From assembly GCA_965207705.1 (NCBI GenBank), contig OZ242292.1, positions 1,993,197 to 2,057,196 of the forward strand: a stretch of 64,000 bases of DNA, given 5' to 3'. Below, piece after piece: positions 26,173 through 34,731 of this stretch; within the stretch, counting starts at the first letter, position 1; the number at the start of each line of letters is the position of its first letter. Below the pieces are notes generated by a model. The model was not told the origin of the DNA. It made no database searches and worked only from the letters and a program-made list of their open reading frames with translations. The stretch is from JAAOII01 sp965207705. Its GTDB lineage: Bacteria > Pseudomonadota > Gammaproteobacteria > CBDBNL01 > JAAOII01. The translations under genes were made by a program, and so were the position numbers.

Positions 26173-27453
26173 ATGACAGAAAATAGCAAAGCAACACTTA
26201 AGATTAACGGAAAGGACGATATATCTCTTCCAATGAAGCAGGGGACTTACGGTAAGGAAGTAATTGATGTAACTACTCTTGGCAGTAATGGTTATTTCAC
26301 TTATGACCCAGGTTACGCATCTACGGCTTCCACAGAATCTGGGATTACTTATATTGATGGGGATAACGGGGTATTACTATATCGCGGCTACCCTATAGAA
26401 CAGCTGGCAGAGAAGTCCAATTACATGGAGACATGCTATTTATTGCTGTTTGGCGAGCTGCCTAATGCAGAGGAGTATAAGAGCTTTACAGGGACAGTAT
26501 CCAGGCATACCATGGTGCACGAAAAGATGAAAGAATTCGTACAGGGATTTCGGGTTGATGCGCATCCTATGGCGGTGGTTTGTGGTATGATTGGCGCCTT
26601 ATCAGCTTTTTATCATGATTCGCTAGATATTAGAGATCAATACCATCGTGAGATATCCGCCTTTCGTTTAATAGCTAAGATGCCTACTATAGCAGCATTA
26701 GCATATAAATATTCACAAGGAGAACCGATGATGTACCCTCGCAATGATTTGGGATATACCGAAAATCTTTTGTATATGATGTTCGGCAATCCATGTGAGG
26801 ACTATGAAGTAAATCCGATGTTTGCTAAGGCAATGGATGTGATTTTTATTCTTCATGCAGACCATGAACAGAATGCCTCCACCTCTACAGTACGACTTGC
26901 CGGTTCTACTGGAGCCAATCCTTTTGCTTGTATAGCTGCTGGAGTTGCTGCTTTGTGGGGTCCCGCTCATGGAGGAGCTAATGAAGCAGTCCTTAATATG
27001 TTGGATAATATAGGAGATGATAAGAATATTGATAAGTTTATTAAACGGGCTAAAGATCCTGATGATGACTTTCGTTTGATGGGTTTTGGACATAGGGTGT
27101 ATAAAAATTATGACCCGCGCGCCAAGGTGTTAAATAAGATATGTCATGAAATTTTGAATGCAACCGATAATCAGAATAGCGCTCAATTGAGGGTTGCTCA
27201 AAAACTTGAGAAGATAGCGCTTGCAGATGATTATTTTGTTGAACGTAAACTATACCCTAATGTTGATTTTTATTCGGGCATTATCCTTAAAGCATTAGGA
27301 ATTCCTACAAATATGTTTACAGTAATTTTTGCTCTGGGGCGCACTGTTGGCTGGATCGCTCATTGGAATGAAATGATAAGCAATTCATATCGCATAGGAA
27401 GGCCTCAGCAACTATACACAGGACCAGCAAAAAGAGATTATCCAAACAAATAG
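26173..27453 (+). CDS. gltA: Citrate synthase
   Basis: A 426-residue type II citrate synthase condensing oxaloacetate and acetyl-CoA. Catalytic residues are seen in the conserved blocks LHADHEQNASTSTVR (His), GPAHGGANEAV (His) and FGHRVYKNYDPRA (His/Arg), with FYSGIILKALGIP near the end (Asp segment VDFYSG). The length matches the proteobacterial hexameric NADH-sensitive form. A TATAAT box lies at 26142-26147, about 26 nt upstream of the ATG, and a strong hairpin follows the gene. Confidence 0.97.
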   Translation: MTENSKATLKINGKDDISLPMKQGTYGKEVIDVTTLGSNGYFTYDPGYASTASTESGITYIDGDNGVLLYRGYPIEQLAEKSNYMETCYLLLFGELPNAEEYKSFTGTVSRHTMVHEKMKEFVQGFRVDAHPMAVVCGMIGALSAFYHDSLDIRDQYHREISAFRLIAKMPTIAALAYKYSQGEPMMYPRNDLGYTENLLYMMFGNPCEDYEVNPMFAKAMDVIFILHADHEQNASTSTVRLAGSTGANPFACIAAGVAALWGPAHGGANEAVLNMLDNIGDDKNIDKFIKRAKDPDDDFRLMGFGHRVYKNYDPRAKVLNKICHEILNATDNQNSAQLRVAQKLEKIALADDYFVERKLYPNVDFYSGIILKALGIPTNMFTVIFALGRTVGWIAHWNEMISNSYRIGRPQQLYTGPAKRDYPNK

Positions 27454-27474
27454 TTTTCTAGTTTTATCTTTTAG

Positions 27475-27503
27475 TTTTATCTCAGCGGTTTGCTGAGATA
27501 AAA
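27475..27503 (+). terminator. Intrinsic terminator after gltA
   Basis: TTTTATCTCAGC (27475-27486) and GCTGAGATAAAA (27492-27503) are perfectly complementary over 12 bp around a 5-nt GGTTT loop. It lies 21 nt after the gltA stop. The A/T arms would work as a terminator in both directions, though no extra T run follows. Confidence 0.8.
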
Positions 27504-27560
27504 TACACCAAATAGTTCTAAAATAACGTCCTTATGCTAATTAATATCAGAGAATAGCTA

Positions 27561-29492
27561 ATGGTAACGAACAAAATTCTTTGGCAACCAAATGCGAAAC
27601 AGATTTCAAATTCGCGCATTACACAGTTTGCTAATCATTTAGGGTTGGGTCCATCTTACTCCGAACTACATAGATTTAGTGTAGAAAACCCCACTCATTT
27701 CTGGTCAGCGGTTTGGGATTATTGTAAATTGCGTGGCCATAAAGGCGAACATATTCTTTCTTATGAACGTGGGAATGATTATTATAAAGCACAATGGTTT
27801 AAGCAATCACGACTTAATTATGCAGATAATATTTTGTACTTAAGTCAAGATATAGATGGCAGAACGCCTTCTGTGATGTTTGTTGATGAAGAAAATAACA
27901 AAACTCTTATTGAAGGAGATGAATTTATCAATCAAGTAATAAAGTGTTCTGCTGCTTTACGGGCTTGTGGGGTTAAAAAAGGTGATGTTGTGGCGGGCTG
28001 GTTACCTAATTGTGCCCACACCATTATTGCCATGTTAGCAACCGCTAGATTAGGGGCTGTGTGGAGTTCTTGCTCGCCAGATTTCGGCGTGGCTTCCCTG
28101 TTGGATAGATTTGGTCAAATTGAACCTGTAATTATCTTTACAATTGATTACTACACCTATAAAGGAAAAAAAATTGATATGACCTCTGCTGTTGCAGAAG
28201 TTATACAAAAACTCCCTACTGTTAAACGCGCTATAAGAGTCCCGTTTTTAACTAGTGCGGGCAATTGGGATGAGTTTATAAAATTAGGAGGAGATGATAT
28301 GCCCTCAAGTGTTGAGGTTGAATTTAATCATCCATTATTTGTTATGTTTTCATCAGGAACTACAGGCAAACCAAAATGCATTGTCCATTCTCATGGAGGA
28401 GTTTTATTAAAACACACAGTTGAACATTTTTTTCATACAGATTTACATCCGCAGGATAATCTTTTTTACTTTACCACCTGCGGTTGGATGATGTGGAATT
28501 GGATGGTAAGTGGATTATTGACTGGCAGCAGATTAGTGTTATATGATGGTAATCCATTTTATCCTAGCCCTAGAAGATTATTAGATTTGTGGCAAGATGA
28601 AGATATCGCTGTGGCAGGAGTGAGTGCCAAATTAATTGAAGGGTTGAATAAGCAGAACATAAGTTCACAGGATGGAGAGCTTAAACATTTAAGGATGATA
28701 TGCTCTACAGGGTCAGCTCTTAGTGTTAATAGTTTTAACTATGTTTATGAGCACATAAAGAGAGATGTATGCCTCGCCTCAATCTCTGGTGGCACAGATA
28801 TACTTGGATGCTTTGTGATGGGGGTTCCCGCTTTGCCAGTACGTTGTGGTGAAATACAGGCGGCTACTTTGGGTATGGATACGCAGGTTTACGATGAAGG
28901 TGGTAATAGAGTAGTGGGGGAAAAAGGAGAGTTGGTCTGCTGTAGTCCTTTTCCAAGCGTCCCAGTTTATTTTTGGGGTGATGATGAAAACAAGACATCC
29001 TTACATAGTGCCTATTTTTCTAGATTTCCTGGGATATGGGCGCATGGTGATTATGCCGAAGAAACAGAGTCAGGTGGATTTATCATATATGGAAGATCAG
29101 ATACCACACTTAATCCAGGAGGAGTTCGAATAGGGACTGCAGAGATATATCGTCAAGTAGAAAAAGTGGAGGAGGTGCTTGATTCTTTGGCAGTTGGACA
29201 AGAATGGGCAGATGATACTCGCATAGTACTTTTTGTGGTGTTACATAAAGAAAAGAAACTTGATGATGAGATTAAGCACAAAATATGCAACATAATACGT
29301 AAGAATACTTCACCACGACATGTTCCAGCTAAGATTATTGCGGTCCCAGATGTGCCTCGCACTATAAGCGGTAAAATTTCCGAGCAAGCAGTAAGTTGTT
29401 GTATTCATAGCATACCTGTTTCAAATGCGGGGGCACTTGCCAACCCCGAATGTTTAAGTTTTTTTAGCGACTTATCTGAACTTACCGAATAA
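27561..29492 (+). CDS. Acetoacetyl-CoA synthetase
   Basis: A 643-residue ANL-superfamily ligase that activates acetoacetate with ATP and CoA, linked to ketone or polyhydroxybutyrate use. Blocks seen are MFSSGTTGKPKCIVHSHGG (AMP-binding loop near 266-284), TTCGWMMWNWMVSG, SISGGTDILGCF and WAHGDYAE, and the C-terminal GRSDTTLNPGGVRIGTAEIY. The end shows VPRTISGKISE with the acyl-adenylation Lys. The motif set is that of AacS rather than acetyl-CoA synthetase. Confidence 0.93.
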   Translation: MVTNKILWQPNAKQISNSRITQFANHLGLGPSYSELHRFSVENPTHFWSAVWDYCKLRGHKGEHILSYERGNDYYKAQWFKQSRLNYADNILYLSQDIDGRTPSVMFVDEENNKTLIEGDEFINQVIKCSAALRACGVKKGDVVAGWLPNCAHTIIAMLATARLGAVWSSCSPDFGVASLLDRFGQIEPVIIFTIDYYTYKGKKIDMTSAVAEVIQKLPTVKRAIRVPFLTSAGNWDEFIKLGGDDMPSSVEVEFNHPLFVMFSSGTTGKPKCIVHSHGGVLLKHTVEHFFHTDLHPQDNLFYFTTCGWMMWNWMVSGLLTGSRLVLYDGNPFYPSPRRLLDLWQDEDIAVAGVSAKLIEGLNKQNISSQDGELKHLRMICSTGSALSVNSFNYVYEHIKRDVCLASISGGTDILGCFVMGVPALPVRCGEIQAATLGMDTQVYDEGGNRVVGEKGELVCCSPFPSVPVYFWGDDENKTSLHSAYFSRFPGIWAHGDYAEETESGGFIIYGRSDTTLNPGGVRIGTAEIYRQVEKVEEVLDSLAVGQEWADDTRIVLFVVLHKEKKLDDEIKHKICNIIRKNTSPRHVPAKIIAVPDVPRTISGKISEQAVSCCIHSIPVSNAGALANPECLSFFSDLSELTE

Positions 29493-29521
29493 AATTTTAT
29501 ATAAAACTATTTTTTGATTCT

Positions 29522-30913
29522 TTATCCGCTAGGGCGTTGATTGTCTTCTGGGTCAATGTGCTCTTCTGAGGGGGCAGGATCTTCCCAATTATTTGAGTGT
29601 ATGTCTGCCTCCGTATACTCTTCTGGGTCAATGTGCTCTTCTGAGGAGTCAGGATCTTCCCAATTATTTGAGTGCATGTCTGCCTCCGTATACTCTTCTG
29701 GATGCTCTTGTGATTGATATTGGTTGTCTTGATATATTGAGTTTTCCATTGAGTTTTCTTTTCCCTCATTCTGCGCATCATAACCATTACTAAAATTATC
29801 ATTAGTATGGTCGACGCGAGAACGGAAAAAACTGGGTATTATAGGCAAAGCGACAGTGATAATTGCTATTCGTAAAAAATGTAAAAATGCTACGAATAGA
29901 GGTTCTATGCTATAGGCGTAAGCAATTATAGTAATTTCATGAACTCCGCCTGGAACATAAGCTAAGAACATACTTAGAAAATTCATGCCGAAGATTAAGG
30001 ATGAGATAAAGGCGCCTAAAGTTACAAATAATAATAATAGTATAGTGACGATTATTCCATGCCCCCCTAGCCTTGCAACTTCCCGCCAACTGCATCCGTT
30101 AAATCTGGTTCCTAGTACACTACCGAGAATATAAAGAGCAATCATTAAAATGGAGGTAGGTAAGGGTTCCACAAGCTGACCACTACCAAAGAAGAAAGCT
30201 GAGGCTAATGTGCCTCCAAGTAGATATGGAGAAGGGACCCTTAGTAATTTAAAAACACCTATTATTATACAACTTGAAATAATGCATAGTAGCCATGAGA
30301 TAGCTGCATTAAATGCTGGAGCAGCTACAGAAGTTTGAGGAGCGAGCGCTAATAAATTGTCAGGGACATCTAATATTAATGCGAATATTATAGGTAATAA
30401 AATAACTACCATGAAAACCCTAATAGTTTGGGTTACCACAACTTTTCTTTGATCGGCAGTAGTAGTATCTTGAACTACGGCTGCTATGCTGGCAAGAGCT
30501 CCCGGTAGAGCCGCATAAGTTGCGGTAAGTCGATCAAACTTGGCAAAACGAGTGAAGTATAAACTGCCGAGTGTTGTTGCAAAAATCATCCATATTACTA
30601 ACATTATTGCTGCAGGAATCCATAAAGAAATATTATTAAAAGTATCAGGAGTTACCTTGCTACCAAGATACCAGCCGATTACTACGAAGATAGGCGGTAA
30701 AAAGGCCTTATGAATCTGCATTTTTATACCGCTAAGACATATAACTGCGTTTAACAACATAGGACCTAGCAAAGCAGGCAAGGGTAAAAATGCAAGAAAT
30801 CCCCCTACGGCGCCAAAGAACCCCGTTGATAAAGGCACAGCAGATTTGATAATAGAATGGAATGTTTCTCTGTTGGGTAGTATATTGCGTTTATGTTTCC
30901 TAGGATTATTCAT
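29522..30913 (-). CDS. AbrB-type membrane protein with repeat tail
   Basis: A 463-residue protein of the AbrB/ammonia-monooxygenase-related membrane family. About ten hydrophobic segments span residues 20-370 in two homologous halves, with AALPGALASIAAVVQD and AYVPGGVHEITIIAYAYSIEP as the characteristic motifs of each half. The family is thought to transport small molecules, but the substrate is unknown. After residue 375 the tail is hydrophilic and acidic and contains a 25-residue unit (EEYTEAD, HSNNWEDP, SEEHIDP) present twice, encoded by 75-bp direct repeats. The tail is not part of the usual family. Confidence 0.85.
   Translation of the reverse strand: MNNPRKHKRNILPNRETFHSIIKSAVPLSTGFFGAVGGFLAFLPLPALLGPMLLNAVICLSGIKMQIHKAFLPPIFVVIGWYLGSKVTPDTFNNISLWIPAAIMLVIWMIFATTLGSLYFTRFAKFDRLTATYAALPGALASIAAVVQDTTTADQRKVVVTQTIRVFMVVILLPIIFALILDVPDNLLALAPQTSVAAPAFNAAISWLLCIISSCIIIGVFKLLRVPSPYLLGGTLASAFFFGSGQLVEPLPTSILMIALYILGSVLGTRFNGCSWREVARLGGHGIIVTILLLLFVTLGAFISSLIFGMNFLSMFLAYVPGGVHEITIIAYAYSIEPLFVAFLHFLRIAIITVALPIIPSFFRSRVDHTNDNFSNGYDAQNEGKENSMENSIYQDNQYQSQEHPEEYTEADMHSNNWEDPDSSEEHIDPEEYTEADIHSNNWEDPAPSEEHIDPEDNQRPSG
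29546..29695. repeat. 75-bp tandem repeat, two units
   Basis: Units begin at 29546 and 29621 (both start TTCTGGGTCA) and differ at a few positions; a partial third start appears at 29696. The period is a multiple of three, so changes in copy number keep the AbrB-type tail in frame. Confidence 0.9.
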
Positions 30914-30929
30914 TTACTTGGATTATATC

Positions 30930-31613
30930 TTAATTATGTAATGTTGTCCTTAAATACATAGGTTCTAATTCCTCTACTGAGGTTGGTTGTAAATGAGGAT
31001 GATTCATTGCTGCTTTAATTAGATAACTTGCTTGAGGGCTGGCTTCTTCGCAGCTAACTGTATTTTTAATGATATTTTTAGGAAGTGATGAAAAATGCTG
31101 GTCTGTGTTGCCCCAAATATATATGGGAGAACGAGTGGATAAATTAATTTCGGCAGGTTTGTCTAATGCAGGAGCAGCAATTTCTTGCATTTGCTCGTTA
31201 TCCTTAGAGTTTTCATAATATGCCCAGTATACTTCTCCTAACTGGGCATCCATTATTATGAGAACGCCTATACCTTTATTATTGGTTTGATTAATTTGCT
31301 CTTTAGATTCATATACTAATGCTTCGAGTGAAGATATTCCCAGCAGCGGCGTATCTGTTGCATAAGAAATACCCTTAGCGACTCCTACAGCTACTCGCAA
31401 TCCAACAAAAGAACCAGGACCTATGCCGCATACAATCATGTCAAGTTGATTAATAGAAAGTTTTGAATTCGTCAATAATCTTTCTATAATAGGCAGAATC
31501 AAGCGATGATGAGATCTTTTTCTATTGATTGATATTTGTTGACAGCCACCTGATGACATTAGAGCCACAGAGCAAACAAGAGTTGAGCAGTCAAAGGAAA
31601 GAATGTTACGCAA
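30930..31613 (-). CDS. tsaB: tRNA threonylcarbamoyladenosine protein TsaB
   Basis: A 227-residue ASKHA-fold protein (YeaZ) that scaffolds TsaD and TsaE in making t6A37 on ANN-reading tRNAs. The N-terminus LSFDCSTLVCSVALM and the IGPGSFVGLRVAVGVAKGI motif near 68-86 are diagnostic, followed by MDAQLGEVYWAYY. Length fits. It is between the AbrB-type gene (16 nt) and adk (26 nt), all on the minus strand. Confidence 0.92.
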   Translation of the reverse strand: MRNILSFDCSTLVCSVALMSSGGCQQISINRKRSHHRLILPIIERLLTNSKLSINQLDMIVCGIGPGSFVGLRVAVGVAKGISYATDTPLLGISSLEALVYESKEQINQTNNKGIGVLIIMDAQLGEVYWAYYENSKDNEQMQEIAAPALDKPAEINLSTRSPIYIWGNTDQHFSSLPKNIIKNTVSCEEASPQASYLIKAAMNHPHLQPTSVEELEPMYLRTTLHN

Positions 31614-31639
31614 TGGGTTTATTGAAAGCAGTTGTTAAT

Positions 31640-32290
31640 TTATGCTGTAATTAATCCTCTGATTTTTGCAGTTATATCCTCTGGTGATAAACTACCATCA
31701 ATTCTGTGATAATGAACAACATTATCTTTTTTCGCTAATTCTTGATAATATTTACACAATGGAGCAGTTATTGTTTTATAGGTTTTCAATCTTTCATAAA
31801 TAGTTTCTGCTAAATCATCTTCTCGCTGAACTAGATCTTCTCCAGTTATATCATCTTTGCCTGCTTCCTTAGGCGGGTTGGATATCAGATTATAAGTGCG
31901 CCCTGAGGCAGGATGGACTCTCCTGTTGGATAACCGATTAACTATATCCTCATCCTGACAATAAAGTTCTAAAACATGGTTAAATTGTATCCCATTATCT
32001 CTTAATGCGTGGGCTTGCCCTAAAGAACGTGGAACACCGTCTAAAATAAAGCCCTTAGCGCATTCATCTTTTTGTAATTTTTTTGATATTATTTCAGCTA
32101 TGATGTCATCGCTAATTAATTCTCCCCTTTTCATTATTTTTGAAACTTTTTTACCAAAGTCAGTGTTTTTTTCCACTTCATTACGCAGAATATCCCCAGT
32201 GCTTATATGAGGTATACCCAATTGCTTACTCAATATTATCGCTTGAGTTCCTTTGCCACTGCCTGGAGGTCCTAAAAATGTGATATTCAT
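31640..32290 (-). CDS. adk: Adenylate kinase
   Basis: A 216-residue long-form kinase interconverting ATP, AMP and ADP. It has the P-loop FLGPPGSGKGTQA at 5-17, the AMP site HISTGDILRNEV, GFILDGVPRSLGQA, and an LID region with RRVHPASGRTYNLISNPPK. LID Cys residues for zinc are absent, as in Gram-negative enzymes. The length is normal. Confidence 0.96.
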   Translation of the reverse strand: MNITFLGPPGSGKGTQAIILSKQLGIPHISTGDILRNEVEKNTDFGKKVSKIMKRGELISDDIIAEIISKKLQKDECAKGFILDGVPRSLGQAHALRDNGIQFNHVLELYCQDEDIVNRLSNRRVHPASGRTYNLISNPPKEAGKDDITGEDLVQREDDLAETIYERLKTYKTITAPLCKYYQELAKKDNVVHYHRIDGSLSPEDITAKIRGLITA

Positions 32291-32420
32291 AAAATTAAAG
32301 AGGATGAAGTTTGGAATTATATCATTAAATATAACTCACTATAAGGAATATATTTAATTACCTTATAATGGTTAGTATAACATTATTTTTTAAACATAAT
32401 ACCCCAAATAGCTAAAAGTC

Positions 32421-33704
32421 ATGCATAGTAATCTCGAACAAAGAGGTATATTGCTAAAACAAGCACTTCCGTACATTAATAAGTATCGGAATAAGAACTT
32501 TATCTTTGTTATCCCTGCTTCTTTTTTTGCCATTAGTAATTATGAAGAGCACGGGATATGGCGTGATATATCAGCTTGTTGCAGTTTGGGCGTGGGTTGC
32601 GTTATATTCATAGATTACGATGTAGCAGCTCAAGATAATACGCCTGTTACAGATAAAGATATTGCTAAATTATTACCAGATATAGCAGGATTAGAATTTA
32701 AGTGCCGTGCTCTTTTATCTAAAGGCGCTTACGGGCATGGACACAAAACAAATATTTTGTCTGGATGTTGGATTTTAGCTCAACCCAAAGGAGTAATCGG
32801 CGGCAAAGATATGCATAAAAGAGGCAAGCCACGTAATGTTGATAGTGTTGATATGCGTAACTATCTGCGTAATGGCGATATATTGGTGGCAAATACCTTA
32901 GCTCCAGATAAACAAGGACAGTTGTATCTTCTCAGCACTCATGAGGCGGTGTTGGAGTGCGCAATTTCTTTGCCTGCAGATAAGATTATTTTGTATATTG
33001 ATCAGTTACCAGATAAGTATAAACAAAAAGCACTTGATTTATCAGATGCGAATAATCTATTGCAACAGAATGATAAATCTCTTAGTTCCGCTGTAAATGC
33101 CCGATTAAAAACCCTATTGACTCATGCGATTGATTATTGCTCTAGAGGAGTAAATAGAACTCATATTATTTCATTTAATGAAGATAATGCTTTATTCAAA
33201 GAAATTCTTACAACTAGTGGTTGTGGAGTTATGATTAATTCTGACAATTATGAGTCACTGGCTATTGCTGAGCACTCTGATGTTGATGATATAAAATCAT
33301 TGATTGCCCCATTGGAAGAAGAGGGGATGTTGCGCCCCCGTTCTTATGAACAATTGCTGGCTAAAATTGACGATTTTTGTATTATCAAGCAGGACAATAA
33401 TCTCATAGGTTGTGCAGCTCTTTCAGCGATGAAGGATAAAAAGGGGTATGCTGAGTTGGAATGCGTGGTTGTTAAGAAATCCCACACTAAACAAGGATAC
33501 GGCAAGAGATTACTGAATTCTATGGAAAAAATCGCGATTACTAAGGATTATAAATATTTGGTGGTGTTTACTACTCAGGCATCTGCATGGTTTGAGGAGT
33601 TAGGATATCAAATATCGTCTGAAAAATTTGCAGTCCCCGAGTATTGTCGCAGCCGTAATTCAAAAAATTTAGTGAAAGACCTTTATAAAACTAAAGTTAA
33701 GTAG
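32421..33704 (+). CDS. argA: N-acetylglutamate synthase
   Basis: A 427-residue ArgA, the first step of arginine synthesis (acetyl-CoA plus glutamate). The N-terminal two thirds is an amino-acid-kinase fold (FIFVIPASFF; VANTLAPDKQGQLYLLSTHEAV), and the C-terminal 140 residues are a GNAT domain: LIAPLEEEGMLRPRS, CAALSAM, LECVVVKKSHTKQGYGKRLL (acetyl-CoA loop) and WFEELGY. This matches gammaproteobacterial ArgA, which is feedback-inhibited by arginine. The kinase part has no visible phosphotransfer Lys cluster, consistent with a regulatory role. It lies 123 nt upstream of gspC. Confidence 0.92.
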   Translation: MHSNLEQRGILLKQALPYINKYRNKNFIFVIPASFFAISNYEEHGIWRDISACCSLGVGCVIFIDYDVAAQDNTPVTDKDIAKLLPDIAGLEFKCRALLSKGAYGHGHKTNILSGCWILAQPKGVIGGKDMHKRGKPRNVDSVDMRNYLRNGDILVANTLAPDKQGQLYLLSTHEAVLECAISLPADKIILYIDQLPDKYKQKALDLSDANNLLQQNDKSLSSAVNARLKTLLTHAIDYCSRGVNRTHIISFNEDNALFKEILTTSGCGVMINSDNYESLAIAEHSDVDDIKSLIAPLEEEGMLRPRSYEQLLAKIDDFCIIKQDNNLIGCAALSAMKDKKGYAELECVVVKKSHTKQGYGKRLLNSMEKIAITKDYKYLVVFTTQASAWFEELGYQISSEKFAVPEYCRSRNSKNLVKDLYKTKVK

Positions 33705-33827
33705 CTTAAATAGCTTTTTTTATAAAACAATATAATTTTACGAAAACTCATAAAAATTCACAAAATTATAGGGGAATTCTGTTTCTTTATAACGTATTAC
33801 TACATACAACTATAGAATAATTTAAAT

Positions 33828-34718
33828 ATGACAGAGATAATTGACAGATTATCACAAGGTTTTAGCAATTTCTTAAGATTAAGATATCTACCTATTGTAG
33901 TGGTCTGTTTAATGGGATGGATGACTGCCTCTTTTTTTTGGCAGGTTGTTCAACTGTTTTATAATTATAAAGAGGATAGCGCCTATTCTCTGTTTATCCC
34001 TCCAGTTTATCAAGAAAATTTTGTTGGCGATTCTTTATGGCAATGGACAAATCACAATAATTTATATATTGCGCCGCCGCAGATTCAAAAACCAGCATCC
34101 ATTACCTTGGCAGTTACTCTGCTGGGTATTATTAGCAGCGGTTCTAATGGTTATGCTATGTTGAAGATTAATAATGGAAAAGAGGGTATTTATGGAGTTG
34201 GTGATGTTTTGCAGGGGGGGGCAAAAATTAGCTCTATTGACCTTAACTCAATAACTCTAACAAAAGGTAGTGAGAAACGAGTCTATACATTGCAAAAAGA
34301 CAATACTAATATATTCTTAAAAAATGCCCCAGTCCCTGTGAAAAAAATAGCCCCAAAACCTAAGGTAGTAAAGAAAGATGTAAAGGTTTCTTCATTGAAC
34401 TCACAAGATAGAAAAGAGATTAAAAAGTTTGAAGATAAGATAATAAGCAATCCTTTGGCAGCTTCAAATGATTTTGATGTCAAGGAAATTAAAAAAAATG
34501 GTTCCACTTTTGGTTATCAATTATCACATAGAATTAATCCCGAACTTCTTAGAAGATTAGGACTTTTGCCTACAGATGTAATAATATCAGTTAATGGCAT
34601 ACCAACGCCAAGTATAGCATCCAATCCACAGGTTGTCGCAGATCTTATGAAGCAAAACCGCTTTGTTATAATTTATGAAAGACAAGGCAAATCTCAAACA
34701 CTGACAGTTAACCGCTAA
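33828..34718 (+). CDS. gspC: T2SS protein GspC
   Basis: A 296-residue inner-membrane protein linking the platform to the GspD secretin. It has one membrane segment near 21-42 (LPIVVVCLMGWMTASFFWQVV), the HR domain around 85-150 (ITLAVTLLGIISSG, YGVGDVLQGGAKISSID), a Lys/Pro-rich linker, and a C-terminal PDZ-like domain (ELLRRLGLLPTDVIISVNG) used in substrate selection. It is the first gene of the T2SS operon. An 8-G run at 34214-34221 lies in the HR coding part. Confidence 0.93.
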   Translation: MTEIIDRLSQGFSNFLRLRYLPIVVVCLMGWMTASFFWQVVQLFYNYKEDSAYSLFIPPVYQENFVGDSLWQWTNHNNLYIAPPQIQKPASITLAVTLLGIISSGSNGYAMLKINNGKEGIYGVGDVLQGGAKISSIDLNSITLTKGSEKRVYTLQKDNTNIFLKNAPVPVKKIAPKPKVVKKDVKVSSLNSQDRKEIKKFEDKIISNPLAASNDFDVKEIKKNGSTFGYQLSHRINPELLRRLGLLPTDVIISVNGIPTPSIASNPQVVADLMKQNRFVIIYERQGKSQTLTVNR

Positions 34719-34731
34719 TAATTAATAAACA

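Noticed and set aside
29546..29700. Regular repeats considered as a CRISPR array
   Set aside because: There are only two units, with no distinct spacers, and the period is in frame with a coding sequence.
33705..33735. Possible terminator after argA
   Set aside because: The stem is only about 4 bp (AGCT/AGCT) before a T run, too weak to report as a feature.
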